Positions 1 to 11,100 of a DNA stretch of 64,000 nucleotides are shown one piece after another. The stretch's first letter is position 1, and the number at the start of each line of letters is the position of its first letter. Origin of the DNA: Mugil cephalus (Eukaryota > Chordata > Actinopteri > Mugiliformes > Mugilidae); assembly GCF_022458985.1 (NCBI RefSeq), contig NC_061789.1, forward strand, positions 12,368,175 through 12,432,174, given 5' to 3'. The notes beneath the pieces were generated by a model. That model was not told where the DNA came from. It made no database searches and was given only the letters and a program-made list of their open reading frames with translations. A program made the position numbers and the translations under genes.

Positions 1-392
1 GTCTCAATTTAACCAAAAACATAAACATTTATTGAACTCAAAGAATATTTAAGGCTCTCAAGTAAAAAGAGATAAAGCACAAGAATGGGGAGGGGAAATG
101 TATGGGCTGCACATGTCCAGTGTCCACAGTGTCTCCGGCATGTGTTTCTGTTGTATGTGTGTATGTATATGTATTGGCGAATGCACCTGTGTATCGGCCT
201 TTACCGATACCAGTAAAAAATGCAGGTATCGGTTGATCTCTAGCCTGGAGCCCCTCTCCTCCTGTTGTCTGCCTCTGTCTCTTTTCTCCTCCTCTTTAAA
301 TTGTTCTACACTTTCTTTCTCTGCTGTCCTCTTCCATCTTTGTCCTCCACTTCTTTCCTTATTGTCTCCTCCTCCTCCTCCTCCTCCATTAG
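1..392 (+). other. intron 5' of the first visible mapt exon
   Basis: Non-coding sequence ending in a pyrimidine-rich CTC/CCT tract and an AG acceptor at 391-392, so the upstream mapt exons lie outside the window. Around 190-235 there is a short inverted motif built on TATCGG/CCGATA that resembles the hAT-like element at 17156-17795. An open frame runs through from 98, but its N-terminal part is cysteine-rich low-complexity sequence and is read here as intron. Confidence 0.7.
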
Positions 393-3300
393 ACCAGGCA
401 TCTGTCAGGTCTCTGGACAAATACCCAGGTGGAAGCGAAAGGGAAGAGCAGGAGGTTCAGGGAGAGGACGGTGACCAGCCGAAGAGCAGCACTGACGAGC
501 AGCAGGATGAGCCAAAAGAGCAGCACTCCGAGACAAAGACCAAACAGGAGGAGGAGGAGGAGGAGGAGGGGCAGCAGCTAGTAGGTGAAGAGGAAGACAA
601 GAAAGAAAAACAGTTGGAGACTCCTTGCGCCTCCTCCACACCTTCTCCTGGAGACGAAAGAGAGGAGCGAGAGCTGACAAAAGAGGAACGGAAAGATGAT
701 GAAAAGGAAAAGGAAGAAATGAGCGAGGAAGAGGGAGTCAAAGAGAAGGAGGTTCTGACCACCACACCTCCTCCGTCACAAGAGGAGGAGGAGGAGGAGG
801 AGGAGGACAAAGTGGGAGGAGATGAACAGGAAGAGAAGGAGAATGACACGATTGATGGAGAGAGAGAGGAGGCGAAAGAGGAGAGGGAATCTACAATGAA
901 AACAGAAGAGGGTCAGCTAGGAGGAGGAGGAGATGGAGGGATGGAGGTGAAGAAACAGGAGCAACCAGAGACACCACCAGTAGGAGCTGATGAAGAGGAG
1001 GGGGTAGAAGAAAGGATGGACAGGGGGAATGAGGAGGAGATGGAGGAGGAAGAAGCCGCAGGTGAGAGAGAGGAGGAGCAGCTGAAAGGAGGAGCGGTGA
1101 CGTCAGCTGAGGAGGAGCAGGTGGAGTCTGTGGAAATCCCTGACGGTAAGGCAAGCGCTCCTTCCCACCCAGGGGAACACGCCGAGGAGCAGGCGGAGAC
1201 CCCCGACACACTGACCCACCAAACTCCCCCTGCTCCTCCGTCTTCAGCAGACCTGGAGATCCCTTCCAGTAAAACAAGCGCTCCTATGACCAACGGACCC
1301 AGCAAAGAGGGAAGAGGTCTGAGTCCTGCTGCAGCTCCTCCCTCCAGAACCAGAGCTCCACCCACAGCGGCTGTCCCCAGCCAGAAAACAAGCAGCTCTC
1401 CTCTGAAACAGGCTGCGCCAGCTAAGAAACCAAGCGCTCCTCCTCCCCTGACTAAAGGTCTGTCCTTCATACCAACTGTCTGCGCACTTTACACATTCCC
1501 TCCACCTCCTGCTCGACCTCCACCGTCCCCGTCCTCTTTCTCGCTCATCTGTAGCTTGCGCCTCCTCCTATTTTTCTTCTTTCCCTCCCTTCACCCTATT
1601 AACACCTCCTTCCCTCTATCCACCTGAGTTGCATTCCTCTTCTTTTTTCCTTTTCGCCTTCTTTTTTTTGTATTTTTTTTTTTTACCTCCCCCTCCCATC
1701 ACGCCTCTTCTCCTCCCTTTTCTCCTCTGTGTCATATTTCTAGATGTTAAAGGAGCATTGCGTATATATTTACGTTTGTCCGAAGCTGAAGGTGACACAG
1801 ACTGGACATTTCCTCTTTAACCTCCTGGGTTGCTGTCACGGAAACGGATTGACCGTCACTCTTTCTCTCTCTCTCTGACCTCTGACCTCTGCTTGTCTTT
1901 TCCGTTTGCTGCTCCCTAACACAGCGACATAACCACTCATGTGATCAGATTCAGTCGCAGCAGCACGAGTTTATTAGTGATAATCAGTAACACAAACCTG
2001 AAGTTTGATTTTCAGACCCTAGTTAGTGTTTCTCTGGTTGATTATTGATTATTACTTGGGACGTGTTTCTGCTGCGGCTGATTCCAAGACAGTTGATGTT
2101 TGCCGTCACCAGTCTCCCCCTCTTTTGTTCCCACCCCAACAGCAAAAGCAGCTGACGAAAGCATGAAGGTAAAACAAAAAAAGAATAACAACCAACATAT
2201 TGATACAAAACTAGTAACATATCTGATGGGCGGAGCTCGACTGTCTCACCTGTCGTTTGTAACTGTGCGTGTGTCCAGGCCTCTAAGACGGCCGGAGCAG
2301 CCAGAGCAGCCAAGCTGATCTCAGCCAAGAGTACAGGTACGCCGCACCAGCTGTCCCACCTGTTGACCTGAGCAGTTGAGCCGTTTCTGACCTCTCCTGT
2401 CCGTCTGTCTGTCAGAGTCGGTCGACGGAGTCAGCAGTCCAGGGAGTCGTTCTCCTGCCAGCCGCTCGTCCACTCCGAACAAAGACGTGAAGAAGGTACG
2501 AGCACCGGACTCTCTCTGGGTTCAAACGAGCACAGCTGTTTGGCACACTTAGTCCTGTCCAGATCAGGGAGATGAATGGAAACCACCAACTTCTGTTTCC
2601 AATTTGAAGTATTGAAGTACACATCTGATCAAGTGTGGTCCGGGTATCTCAGAATGCATTTTGGTGAGGGCTGATCCACAGACTGTATAAATATGGACAA
2701 CAGAACAGCTCCTTGAAATGAAGCCAAACAGAGCCCTGTATTACATAGAGTCTGGCCAGCTCAAATCATGGGCGCCATGTTAGATACAGTAACCCTATGA
2801 GGCGGATGTGCCCCATAAATCACTTATTATCACCATTAACACATCCATAAATGTTATTGCCAACATCTGTCAGTACACCATAAGCTCCACCCCCTCCATG
2901 TTAGTGGGTGGGACTTGGGCACATATCAAATACATTTTTTCCAAGGATAGTTTCAGATGTTTTAGGTAGCTAATATACTACTGATGCATACTCAAGCATC
3001 AATTTTAGTTCAGATAGAAAATTTTAAAAAATAAGTACAATGTATAATCCAACATTTCTTTGTAACTGGTGGAGGTAGAGCAGAGTGTAGCATTATTTAA
3101 ACAATGGGTCTGGAGGAAGTGCAGTTGGGGAATCAATATCACGGCTCCAGGTGGTTCCTCTCACGGACCATGCAGATTCTGCCTCCAAAGTCACAAGATG
3201 CTGCCGCCCATATCCAAAGGAAAGTAGCATCAGTTTGGCCAATGCAAGGAAGTGGGGATGCATTGTCCATATTTATATACAGTCTATGGCCTCAACAAGT

Positions 3301-4953
3301 GAACTGCTGTCCCAACTACAGAATGGTCATGCTGTGGTCTCTGGTCTGTGAACTTTTGAAGTCCAAAGTCCAAAATTAGCATACTTGTTTGGTTTTGATG
3401 AATCCCCATAGATTCACTGGTAATAGTTTCTGGGGTTTAACTGGTGTTTGTAGTTAACACGATGCTGCAGGTGTGGATTGTCACTAGTCCTGGGTTAGGG
3501 TTAAGATTATTGATTATTGACCTTGTGGTTCTCTTCAGTAGTTGCTGTGGCGTTCTAACTGGTAAAACTGGTCCTCCAGGTGGCAGTGGTCCGGACCCCT
3601 CCCAGGTCCCCTGGTTCTGCTCGTGGACGGACGGCCCCACTCCCCTCCCACCCCATGCCCGACCTGAGCAACGTGAAGTCAAAGGTGGGATCGACGGAGA
3701 ACCTCAAACACACACCCGGAGGGGGCAAGGTAGCGCACATCTTTCCCTCTGCACTTGTGAGGACCCCGATCCTCGTCTGATATGACAGACCTCGACTCAG
3801 CTAAATACTGACCGCTTGTCTGCAGGTTCACATTGTTAGCAAGAAGCTGGATCTCACTAATGTGGCGTCAAAGTGCGGCTCCAAAGACAACATCCGTTAC
3901 AAACCAGGTAACACTTCCATCACACCAGTGGTTCATATTTCATGGCCGTGCATAGAGCTACACCTACCGCTGATGTTTTTATCAACTGGAATACAGCAGA
4001 CTGTAATCTACCTCCTGTAGCTGATAAGGCCGTAACAATGCACTGCTGACTTGATCGGTGAGAGCTCTGCCTCGTGTTTCTCTGCTTCTCAGGTGGAGGG
4101 AAGGTGGAGATAAAGTCAGAGAAGGTGGATTTCAAAACCGTTCAGTCTAAAGTCGGTTCCCTGGAGAACGTCACTCATGTGCCGGGAGGAGGGAAGAAGA
4201 AGGTACACGCCAAGACCAAACTATATATTGTATAGCTACCAAATAAAAGAGGCTAACATCAGGAGTACGTAGGGGAGTGTGTTCGCCTTCACTTTGAGAG
4301 AAAAGCATTGTCTTGGGGTGACGCTATGAGGTACTATGAGGTTTTTAGCATGTGATGAAGCTTGGCCTTGCATGTAAGGAGAATAATTAAAATTTTTATT
4401 CTGAATTGTACAGGAAGCTAATGAAGAGAAGCTGAAATTGAAGAAACAGGATCTCTTTTGCTAGCTTCCATTAATGCTCAGCTGGGTGCTTTTTAAAGAG
4501 CTATGTGGACAACCTGTGGCTAATGGATAACGGTAGTCCAGAGGAGAAGAAACAACTGCATGCGCTACTTTTTCAGCATCACTTTGAGACAGGATGTTCC
4601 TAATTGTGACAGTGTCGCACATTTGACTTAAAGGGCACATCCTGGTCAAATATCACCCTATGTATGTTCACAGATTGAGAGTCAGAAACTGACCTTCAGA
4701 GAAACCGCCAAAGCCCGAACCGACCACGGTGCCGACATCGTCGTTCAGGCCGACTCCAGCCCTCGCCTTAGCAACACTTCCTCCCGTGGAAGTCTTAACG
4801 CTGCTGAAGCCACGCCCCTCGACACCCTGGCCGACGAGGTGAGAGATTCACCCGTTAAAAGAAATGACTTAAAACCACACAAAGCAACACACCTTAATGA
4901 AAACCTCCTCTTCCTGTCAGGTGTCCGCCTCCCTCGCCAAACAAGGCCTGTGA
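393..4953 (+). CDS. mapt: microtubule-associated protein tau, 5'-partial
   Basis: Tau binds and stabilises axonal microtubules. Coding exons are 393-1457, 2143-2168, 2279-2336, 2416-2495, 3580-3729, 3826-3907, 4093-4202, 4674-4838 and 4921-4953, all with GT-AG borders and matching phases; 588 residues are visible. The first exon is a large Glu/Lys-rich projection domain. Next come a Ser/Pro-rich segment ([16 protein letters not shown], then [17 protein letters not shown]) and three microtubule-binding repeats with KVGS, KCGS and KVGS motifs. The tail contains [19 protein letters not shown] and ends in the family signature [14 protein letters not shown] before TGA at 4951-4953. The tail and repeat order are those of tau rather than MAP2 or MAP4. 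Teleosts carry two tau genes (mapta and maptb). Linkage to gh1 and scn4ab suggests mapta, but this is not proven. The start codon and N-terminal exons are off the window. Confidence 0.9.
548..569 (+). repeat. coding GAG trinucleotide tract
   Basis: An uninterrupted GAG array inside the large tau exon encodes a run of seven glutamates. A similar tract lies at 782-807. Confidence 0.9.
782..807 (+). repeat. second coding GAG trinucleotide tract
   Basis: GAG array encoding eight consecutive glutamates in the same exon. With the tract at 548-569 it makes the projection domain strongly acidic and likely length-polymorphic. Confidence 0.9.
1458..2142 (+). other. mapt intron
   Basis: The donor follows CTGACTAAAG at 1457 and the acceptor AG is at 2141-2142. 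It contains a T-rich tract near 1640-1685 and no coding signal that I can see. Confidence 0.75.
2676..3289. mobile_element. MITE-like element with terminal inverted repeats in a mapt intron
   Basis: The left end (2676-2700) and the right end (3263-3289) are inverted copies of a roughly 25-nt motif containing CATATTTATA and ACAGTCT, differing by a 2-nt indel and one substitution. No transposase reading frame lies between them. The element fills most of the 1.1-kb intron between the exons ending at 2495 and starting at 3580. The ATATTTATATACAGTCTATG end motif is, as I recall, a common interspersed end in fish genomes, but the family cannot be named from sequence alone. Confidence 0.55.
3580..4202 (+). 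other. mapt: tau microtubule-binding repeat region (three repeats)
   Basis: Three repeats are encoded by three consecutive exons. The first ends [11 protein letters not shown], the second is [19 protein letters not shown] followed by [12 protein letters not shown], and the third starts [19 protein letters not shown]. The exon sizes (150, 82, 110 nt) correspond to mammalian tau exons 9, 11 and 12. The intron between the first two exons is only 96 nt (3730-3825), so an equivalent of the 93-nt exon 10 cannot fit there. Confidence 0.85.
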
Positions 4954-5784
4954 TTGGATGACCCCTGTGCCTGAAGCCCCCGTCCCCTCTGATACCAAGG
5001 AAACTGCTTGATGGAAGAAAGAAAAAAAAAGAAGTCATCAATTTGCCTTTTTCTTCATTACATATTACATTCACTTCACACCAAAGATCGGAGAGGTTTT
5101 ATGATATTAAAGTTTAACTGAATGCAGCTAAACCACATAACAGTCAGCCAGGTGCTCCAGATGAACAGTTTAATCCAGATACACCCAGCATGTTTTTAGC
5201 CTAGTTTAGCACAGACGCTGCATACAAGATGAAAATATTAGCGTAGCTCCATTAAAAGAGAGAACAACTGCCCATGTTGGTTCAGCAGACTCATAGCTGG
5301 TGGATGGCAATTTTCCATCTTCCTTCAGTCGTTGTGCTAAGCTAGGCTAAACAGATTTTAAATCTCTTTGTACGGAGGCAGAGATTAGATTTTGGAGGTC
5401 TTGAATACAGGGTCAGAGAGATGGTTCTTTGAGGAGGTTATGAGCTTAAACAAGTTGTTCCCTGAGGAGAAGAAGCTGAGATCCATCATCTGATCTGACT
5501 CTGAAGACGCAGAAAATGCACTAAAGCATGCTAATTGCTAACTTGCCTGGACCAGCCTATTCGTTAGCTTTGTTCATAAAATCCCTCCAATCGAAGAAAG
5601 CCTCTCTCTGAAGTCGCCTCTTTCCGCCAATCGCCATCACTTCTGTGTTTCTCAAAGCCCCATGATGACCCCCTGCTCCCAACAACTCCCATCAGTGAAA
5701 AACCTACCCAGAATGCAGTTTGATACTAGGTGCCAAAACCATTATCTCTCTCTCTGCCTGTCAACTGTTAAAGTGCTCTGGACC

Positions 5785-5790
5785 AATAAA
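5785..5790 (+). terminator. mapt: candidate mapt polyadenylation signal
   Basis: AATAAA on the coding strand about 830 nt after the tau stop codon. A second AATAAA in a similar context (ACCAATAAAGT) lies at 6215-6220. The 3' UTR therefore probably ends near 5.8 kb or 6.2 kb; which site is used cannot be told. Confidence 0.4.
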
Positions 5791-6527
5791 GTTTCTCTTG
5801 GTTCTGACCAGTTTGTCGTCTCACTAAAACATTGTAGACTGTGTACATGGCCACACACATAATCGCTCGAAAGTTTTCGTTCAACAAATGGGAACTCATT
5901 GACCTCATAATAACTTGACATGGTTGTATTCATCATCATAAGAAGACCATGTTATGACAGATGCTGTGTCTAGTTCAAGTTCTCATGGGCTCAGTCCTGG
6001 AATTGTCCTCCTCTTCTGCCCATTGTCAAGTCCCAACTTCCTATATTACCATTAGGATATTTTAGATTTGATCTTCACAAGTTGTGGAAGTGAACCGTGA
6101 TGATCTCAGACTGAGTTACAGTGGCTTAGATACAGATCTGCCCACTGTTGCAGAAGTCTCACAGTGGTTATAAGGTGAAGCCTTGGATTTTATAACTGGT
6201 CGTCTCAAATGACCAATAAAGTCTGGTTTTGAATTAATGGTCAGGCAAAACTTTTTATGTGTTTAAAGTTTGTGGATCTTCATCAGATCAACATTTTGTC
6301 GTTGTCACTTGTTGATTTTCTCTCTATAATTGATCATGATGATGAAGTCACCTTCATCATGAGAAACACTCTTCATTCCTGTAACAATTTTTAAAGCGAC
6401 GTACATACGCCTTTAAGTCTAATTGTGTATTGCACAGCATCTACAACCACACAAAAACATACCTCACTTGGCCCAGAGGTGACACACCAGGAAGTAGACA
6501 GACATCGATGTGCAGGGTTTACATGTT

Positions 6528-6537
6528 TTTATTTATT
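6528..6537 (-). terminator. cdc27: candidate cdc27 polyadenylation signal
   Basis: Two overlapping AATAAA hexamers on the - strand, about 250 nt downstream of the cdc27 stop codon at 6789-6791. Confidence 0.5.
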
Positions 6538-6788
6538 TCCATAAGGATGATAAAAAGAACATAAAAAACAGCTGATGTCAGAGGATGAGCTCGATGACAT
6601 ACAGGAAGAGAAAGGGGACGGGGGGCGGGGCCTCAGGGCAGCAGCAGTCTGTTTCAGCCAAGCAAAGAACAGGGAGGAGGGCAGGGGTGGAGCTAAACTC
6701 AAGATCTGTCTGTCAGGGTGTTGCCTAGCAACAGTACTCCTCTGGTGGATCTGAACGGGGGGGCGGGGTTAGAGGGAGGGGGGCGGGG

Positions 6789-8135
6789 TTAGAGAACGTC
6801 GTCGCTCTCGGCCGTGTGGAGCTGCGTGTCGTCAGCGTCCGTCATGATGCTGCTGTCCTGGCTGTCGTCCACCTCTGCCGCTGAGGGGAGGCACAGAGAC
6901 GCACGGGTGAGACAGGTAAGGGAGACAGACACAGGACAATGTAGGTTGATTGGAGGATATGGACTGATGCTATCTGAAGTAATTTTATGAGCAACTCTAG
7001 TCGAGTTATGTATAAATTCCAATGTGTAATCATTGTGAAAATGTGATGTGATGTCACTGGACAATAATGAAAGTAGCAGTCCATCCACCCTCTGCACAAA
7101 CCCACTAGTCAGCTTCTGACTGACAACCTGACTGCAACATTAATCATCACTGATACCTTCGTCCTCAGGCAGATATCTCTTATCAATGGCTTCCTTGATC
7201 TGATTGTTTGCTCCTTTTGGATCCAGATCCATCGCCCAGCTGAAGTTCATCAGAGCCAAGTGAGTCTGACCAAGCTTCTTGTACACCTGGAAGAAATGTA
7301 AGGGTGAGGCGGAGACAGGTGGAGGTTAAAGTGGGACTAATCTGCTTATTTGTGACGGTACTGATGAACACAAATGATCCACATCTCCATTCAGTTTTGA
7401 TCAGATCTAAGTGTGACACTGAGACCTGAACAGAGCATTAATTAGCATTCATCAGTCAACACAAAGGTCACGGCGGATCAGCTGATGTTTGTTACCTTCC
7501 CGATGAGGAAGTAAACCAGAGACTCTTTGGGAACAATCTGCTTCAACTCCTCCAACTCCTGAAGAGCCGCCTATGGAGAGGAATGACAGGCAGACATGTT
7601 GTCATGGCAACACTGGCAGCAAGCCAGACAGGCCAATGAAAAACTATGAAAATGTTTTTAACTTATAATGATCAAAAACAGAAAAGTGGCCCCTCTGACT
7701 TTTATATTGTTACACTTGCATACATTAAAAGAAATAAATCAGTTGTATTAAAATAAAATAATTAATATGAACCAATGTTGAGTGTGGCAGTATACATCTA
7801 CAATGACCTATTTAATACCAGGTAAACTGCTTGGTTATATATTTTATATATAAGCTCAGTAGGTCATACCAGTCTGTGGGTTAAAGAAAGCAGCACCGAC
7901 CACCTTTTACTCATTTTTAGCAAATAGCTCCCCTCACTGGTTGGTAATCATGACCTTTGTTTGTTTATATTGCTCAATATATATTCATTACAATTACCTT
8001 GTACTTGTCATTGGCGAACAATATCGATGCTCGGTGGAACTTGCAGAGCGGATTTTTTGGGTCAATCCCAATCGCTCTGTTCAGAGTCTCTAAAGCTGCA
8101 TCCGACTTCTTCAACGCATGCTGCACCTACAGAAA

Positions 8136-8167
<32 letters not shown>

Positions 8168-11100
8168 GTGTTACTGTCGTATTACAGGCGGGGGAATAAT
8201 GCTGCACGTTGACAGAGCTCCCGTCACCAGTAGAGGATGCTACAAACAAACACATCTCATAAAGCGGCTGCTGATGGGATTAGCTCGGTGCTAACAGAGC
8301 ATGTCTGCTGAGTGAACGGTGCCGTGTGCTAACGTACCACTCCGATGTGACAGAGCAGCACGGAGCTCTGAGGGTTGATGCTCAGCGCTTTCTTGAAGTG
8401 GATTTCTGCCAAGTTGAACTTCTCTTGTTTGTAGTAAATCATCCCCAGACCATACCTACACACACACACACACACACACACAGTATTATAGGCTGAACAC
8501 TGACACACGTGTTAAGATCAACTTTGTATTTTCAAATATTATCTTATCGGGTCCATATATGTCTGGGCCATGAGCTTTTGATACAAAGATAAAATTACAA
8601 AAATTGCACCCAAATGTAAATATGTGGATACATATGGCACATACAGAAGATACTGCAGTAACTATGATGTATGTGGTACATACAGTATATACTGATCACG
8701 TCTGCCTCATACTCTATTAGGGATGTTTGTTACCATGCGTTGTAGTGTCTGTTGTTGACTCTGATGGCATTTCGGAAGCAGGCGAGGGCCCGGTCCAACT
8801 CTTCAGTCAGGACAAACTCGTGTCCCAGCAGAGTGTAAGCGTACGCAAAACCTGGGTCCACCTGAGGGACGGGAACAGAGGGACAGACAGGTGGAAAGTG
8901 AGAAAGACAGGCAGACATCAAATGACGGAAAAATCTGGCCCCTCCAGGTCACGGACCACAATGAGTCGTGCGACCTAATTTTGTAACTATCCTTACAGTA
9001 ACCATGGTAACAGTGGGTAAGGCTGGGACCAAGTCAAGAACCAGTACTTATTTCCTAGATGGATTCTCACACTCATAGTGAACATACTCAACTGTGGCCA
9101 AGTTGACTGTGTAGCAGGGGAGGGGGTTGAGTGTCATTATCTTAGATGTTCTTAATCACACTAACATCACATACATACGTCATGAAAGATGAAAAAGGTT
9201 GCCAATTTATTTTAAATAACTACTAGAAACAACTAAAATCCAGTTGACTTCCCACCCAACTCACTTGGATAGCTCTCTGGAAGAACTTGATGGCAATGTC
9301 GTGCTCCCTCTGCAGACTGAAACAGTTTCCTGCAACACACCAGGCCTGAGATAGAGAGGTAGAGTCGATCAGATATTCACTTCACAGCGTTAACTCATCA
9401 CCCACCCAACCGGACCAGAGAGTCCGGACAGCCGCAGTTCTCACCTCGGGACAGTTCTTGTCCATGTCCGTCAAGTCTTTGGACAGAGCAGACAGTGCGA
9501 CATCTTTCTGCAGGTGCCACAGTGTGGTCGAATAAATCTCCATGCCTTCAACTCTATACGACTCGATCCTACGAACCTCACTGAAGAGCCGCTCCGCCTG
9601 CAAACACGCAACCACGTGACAATGACGACATGAGCGGGAAAAGACAAAGCCGCCGCGGAACGCGCGACTGCGTCGGCTCGGCTAACGGCGCGCTTCACGC
9701 GCGATGACTTACCTGCGTGTACTCGGCCAGCTCGAAGTAGGCCCTGCCGATGTGAGTGAGGACCCAGCCGGTGTTGTAATGCTGAGGAGGGAGGGAGGTC
9801 AGGATGCTGATGGCTTCTCTGCAGTTGTACGTGCACAGCGCCTGGTAACCACGGCCCAGTTCCCGTAGCAACGCCATCACACTGTCTGAACACACAGAGT
9901 CCCGACATGTACTCAACATACAATGAAGATGAGCTTTTTTTAATGCACGTTGAAGAATGATATGTTATCATGGAAGCGGCTGCACCTGTTCTTGTTATAC
10001 AGTACGTTCACGTGCAAGTGGAAAAAAAATAAATAAATAAAAAAAAAATATTGCCTTAATCCGACTTTAACTGGACAATTAAAGTGCATGTAAAACTGTT
10101 ACTCCAACTAAAATCTGAGTTCTCCTTATCTGTTTAAGACACACAGATAATGCAATTAGAAACTGATTTTCTCTGGCATCTTTATGCCTTAATTGATTAT
10201 CCATCTGGTTATTGCTCGATTTAGCGGTGCACGTAAACACTGATTTGTCTTGAATCGCCGAATACTAGCAGGCACGAAAGAATAATTACCGCTTCTCCTT
10301 TCGAAAAATAAAAAGATTTTGCTGACTTCTACTATCGATAGTAGGTATATGACATAACCTACAGAACACTACATATTATATTTGTGCAAAACCAGTTCAT
10401 GGACTCAAAATGTACATTTCAACCATTTCCTGTGATGATTATAGGGGTTCAACACAGAACAGGCTTTGGTTGGGTTTAGGCTTAGTTCACCTCTCAGCAC
10501 CAACAAATGTGATCTGTAATGCCAGAAGATCTTGGTGGTGGGTAATACAAAAATAGTACAAGTGTGACCTCCAGCAGCCCTACTTGTTAGTTGCTTTGAT
10601 AGTATCTGTATCCTTAGCCTGTAGTTATAAAAGACACGGATAAAACGCAGCAAAGTGAGAAACTGTGGGTCTATTACTTGATGGTGGATAAAAACACAGT
10701 AAGTCCATTTATTGTCCAGCTCTAAATCAAAGACACATTAGGGCGAATTGAGCTGGCTTCACTCATGAAACCCTGTAAGATACTGGAACACTGTCAGAAC
10801 TCAAGGGGAGATTATTTTGAGATTTCACACGTGGCTTGTGGGAAGTGTGCTACCTAACTTAGCCTGCTGCTACCAGGACCAGAAACAAGATACATGCCAG
10901 ACAGGATGACGGAAGTAGTATTTGTAATACCTGCTGCAGCCCTTTGGTACTGGGGGATCTTAGTGTCCGGTAAACTAAGACTGGAATCCAGTCTCAGGAT
11001 GTCTAGACTCTCGTTGAGGTTGCTGCTGTTTGTCGTCTTTGCTGATTTACATTTAGTTTTCCTATTCGGGATCTTCGTTGGAAACTTCATCTTTAACTTT

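Larger units (their letters stand above)
4954..6788. other. mapt and cdc27 convergent 3' regions
   Basis: This holds the tau 3' UTR on the + strand and the cdc27 3' UTR on the - strand, which face each other. No additional coding sequence is recognisable. A G-rich stretch on the + strand (6610-6790) includes tandem GGGGCGGGGTTAGAG units, the second overlapping the cdc27 stop codon. Confidence 0.6.

Noticed and set aside
98..392. Upstream part of the long + strand open frame as tau N-terminus
   Set aside because: The segment is a low-complexity cysteine/serine-rich translation, unlike tau, and an acceptor AG lies at 391-392. The ATG at 98 is probably not the tau start.
457..1470. Three antisense open frames opposite the large tau exon
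   Set aside because: They are Ser/Pro/Leu-rich shadows of the Glu/Lys-rich coding strand, with no family resemblance.
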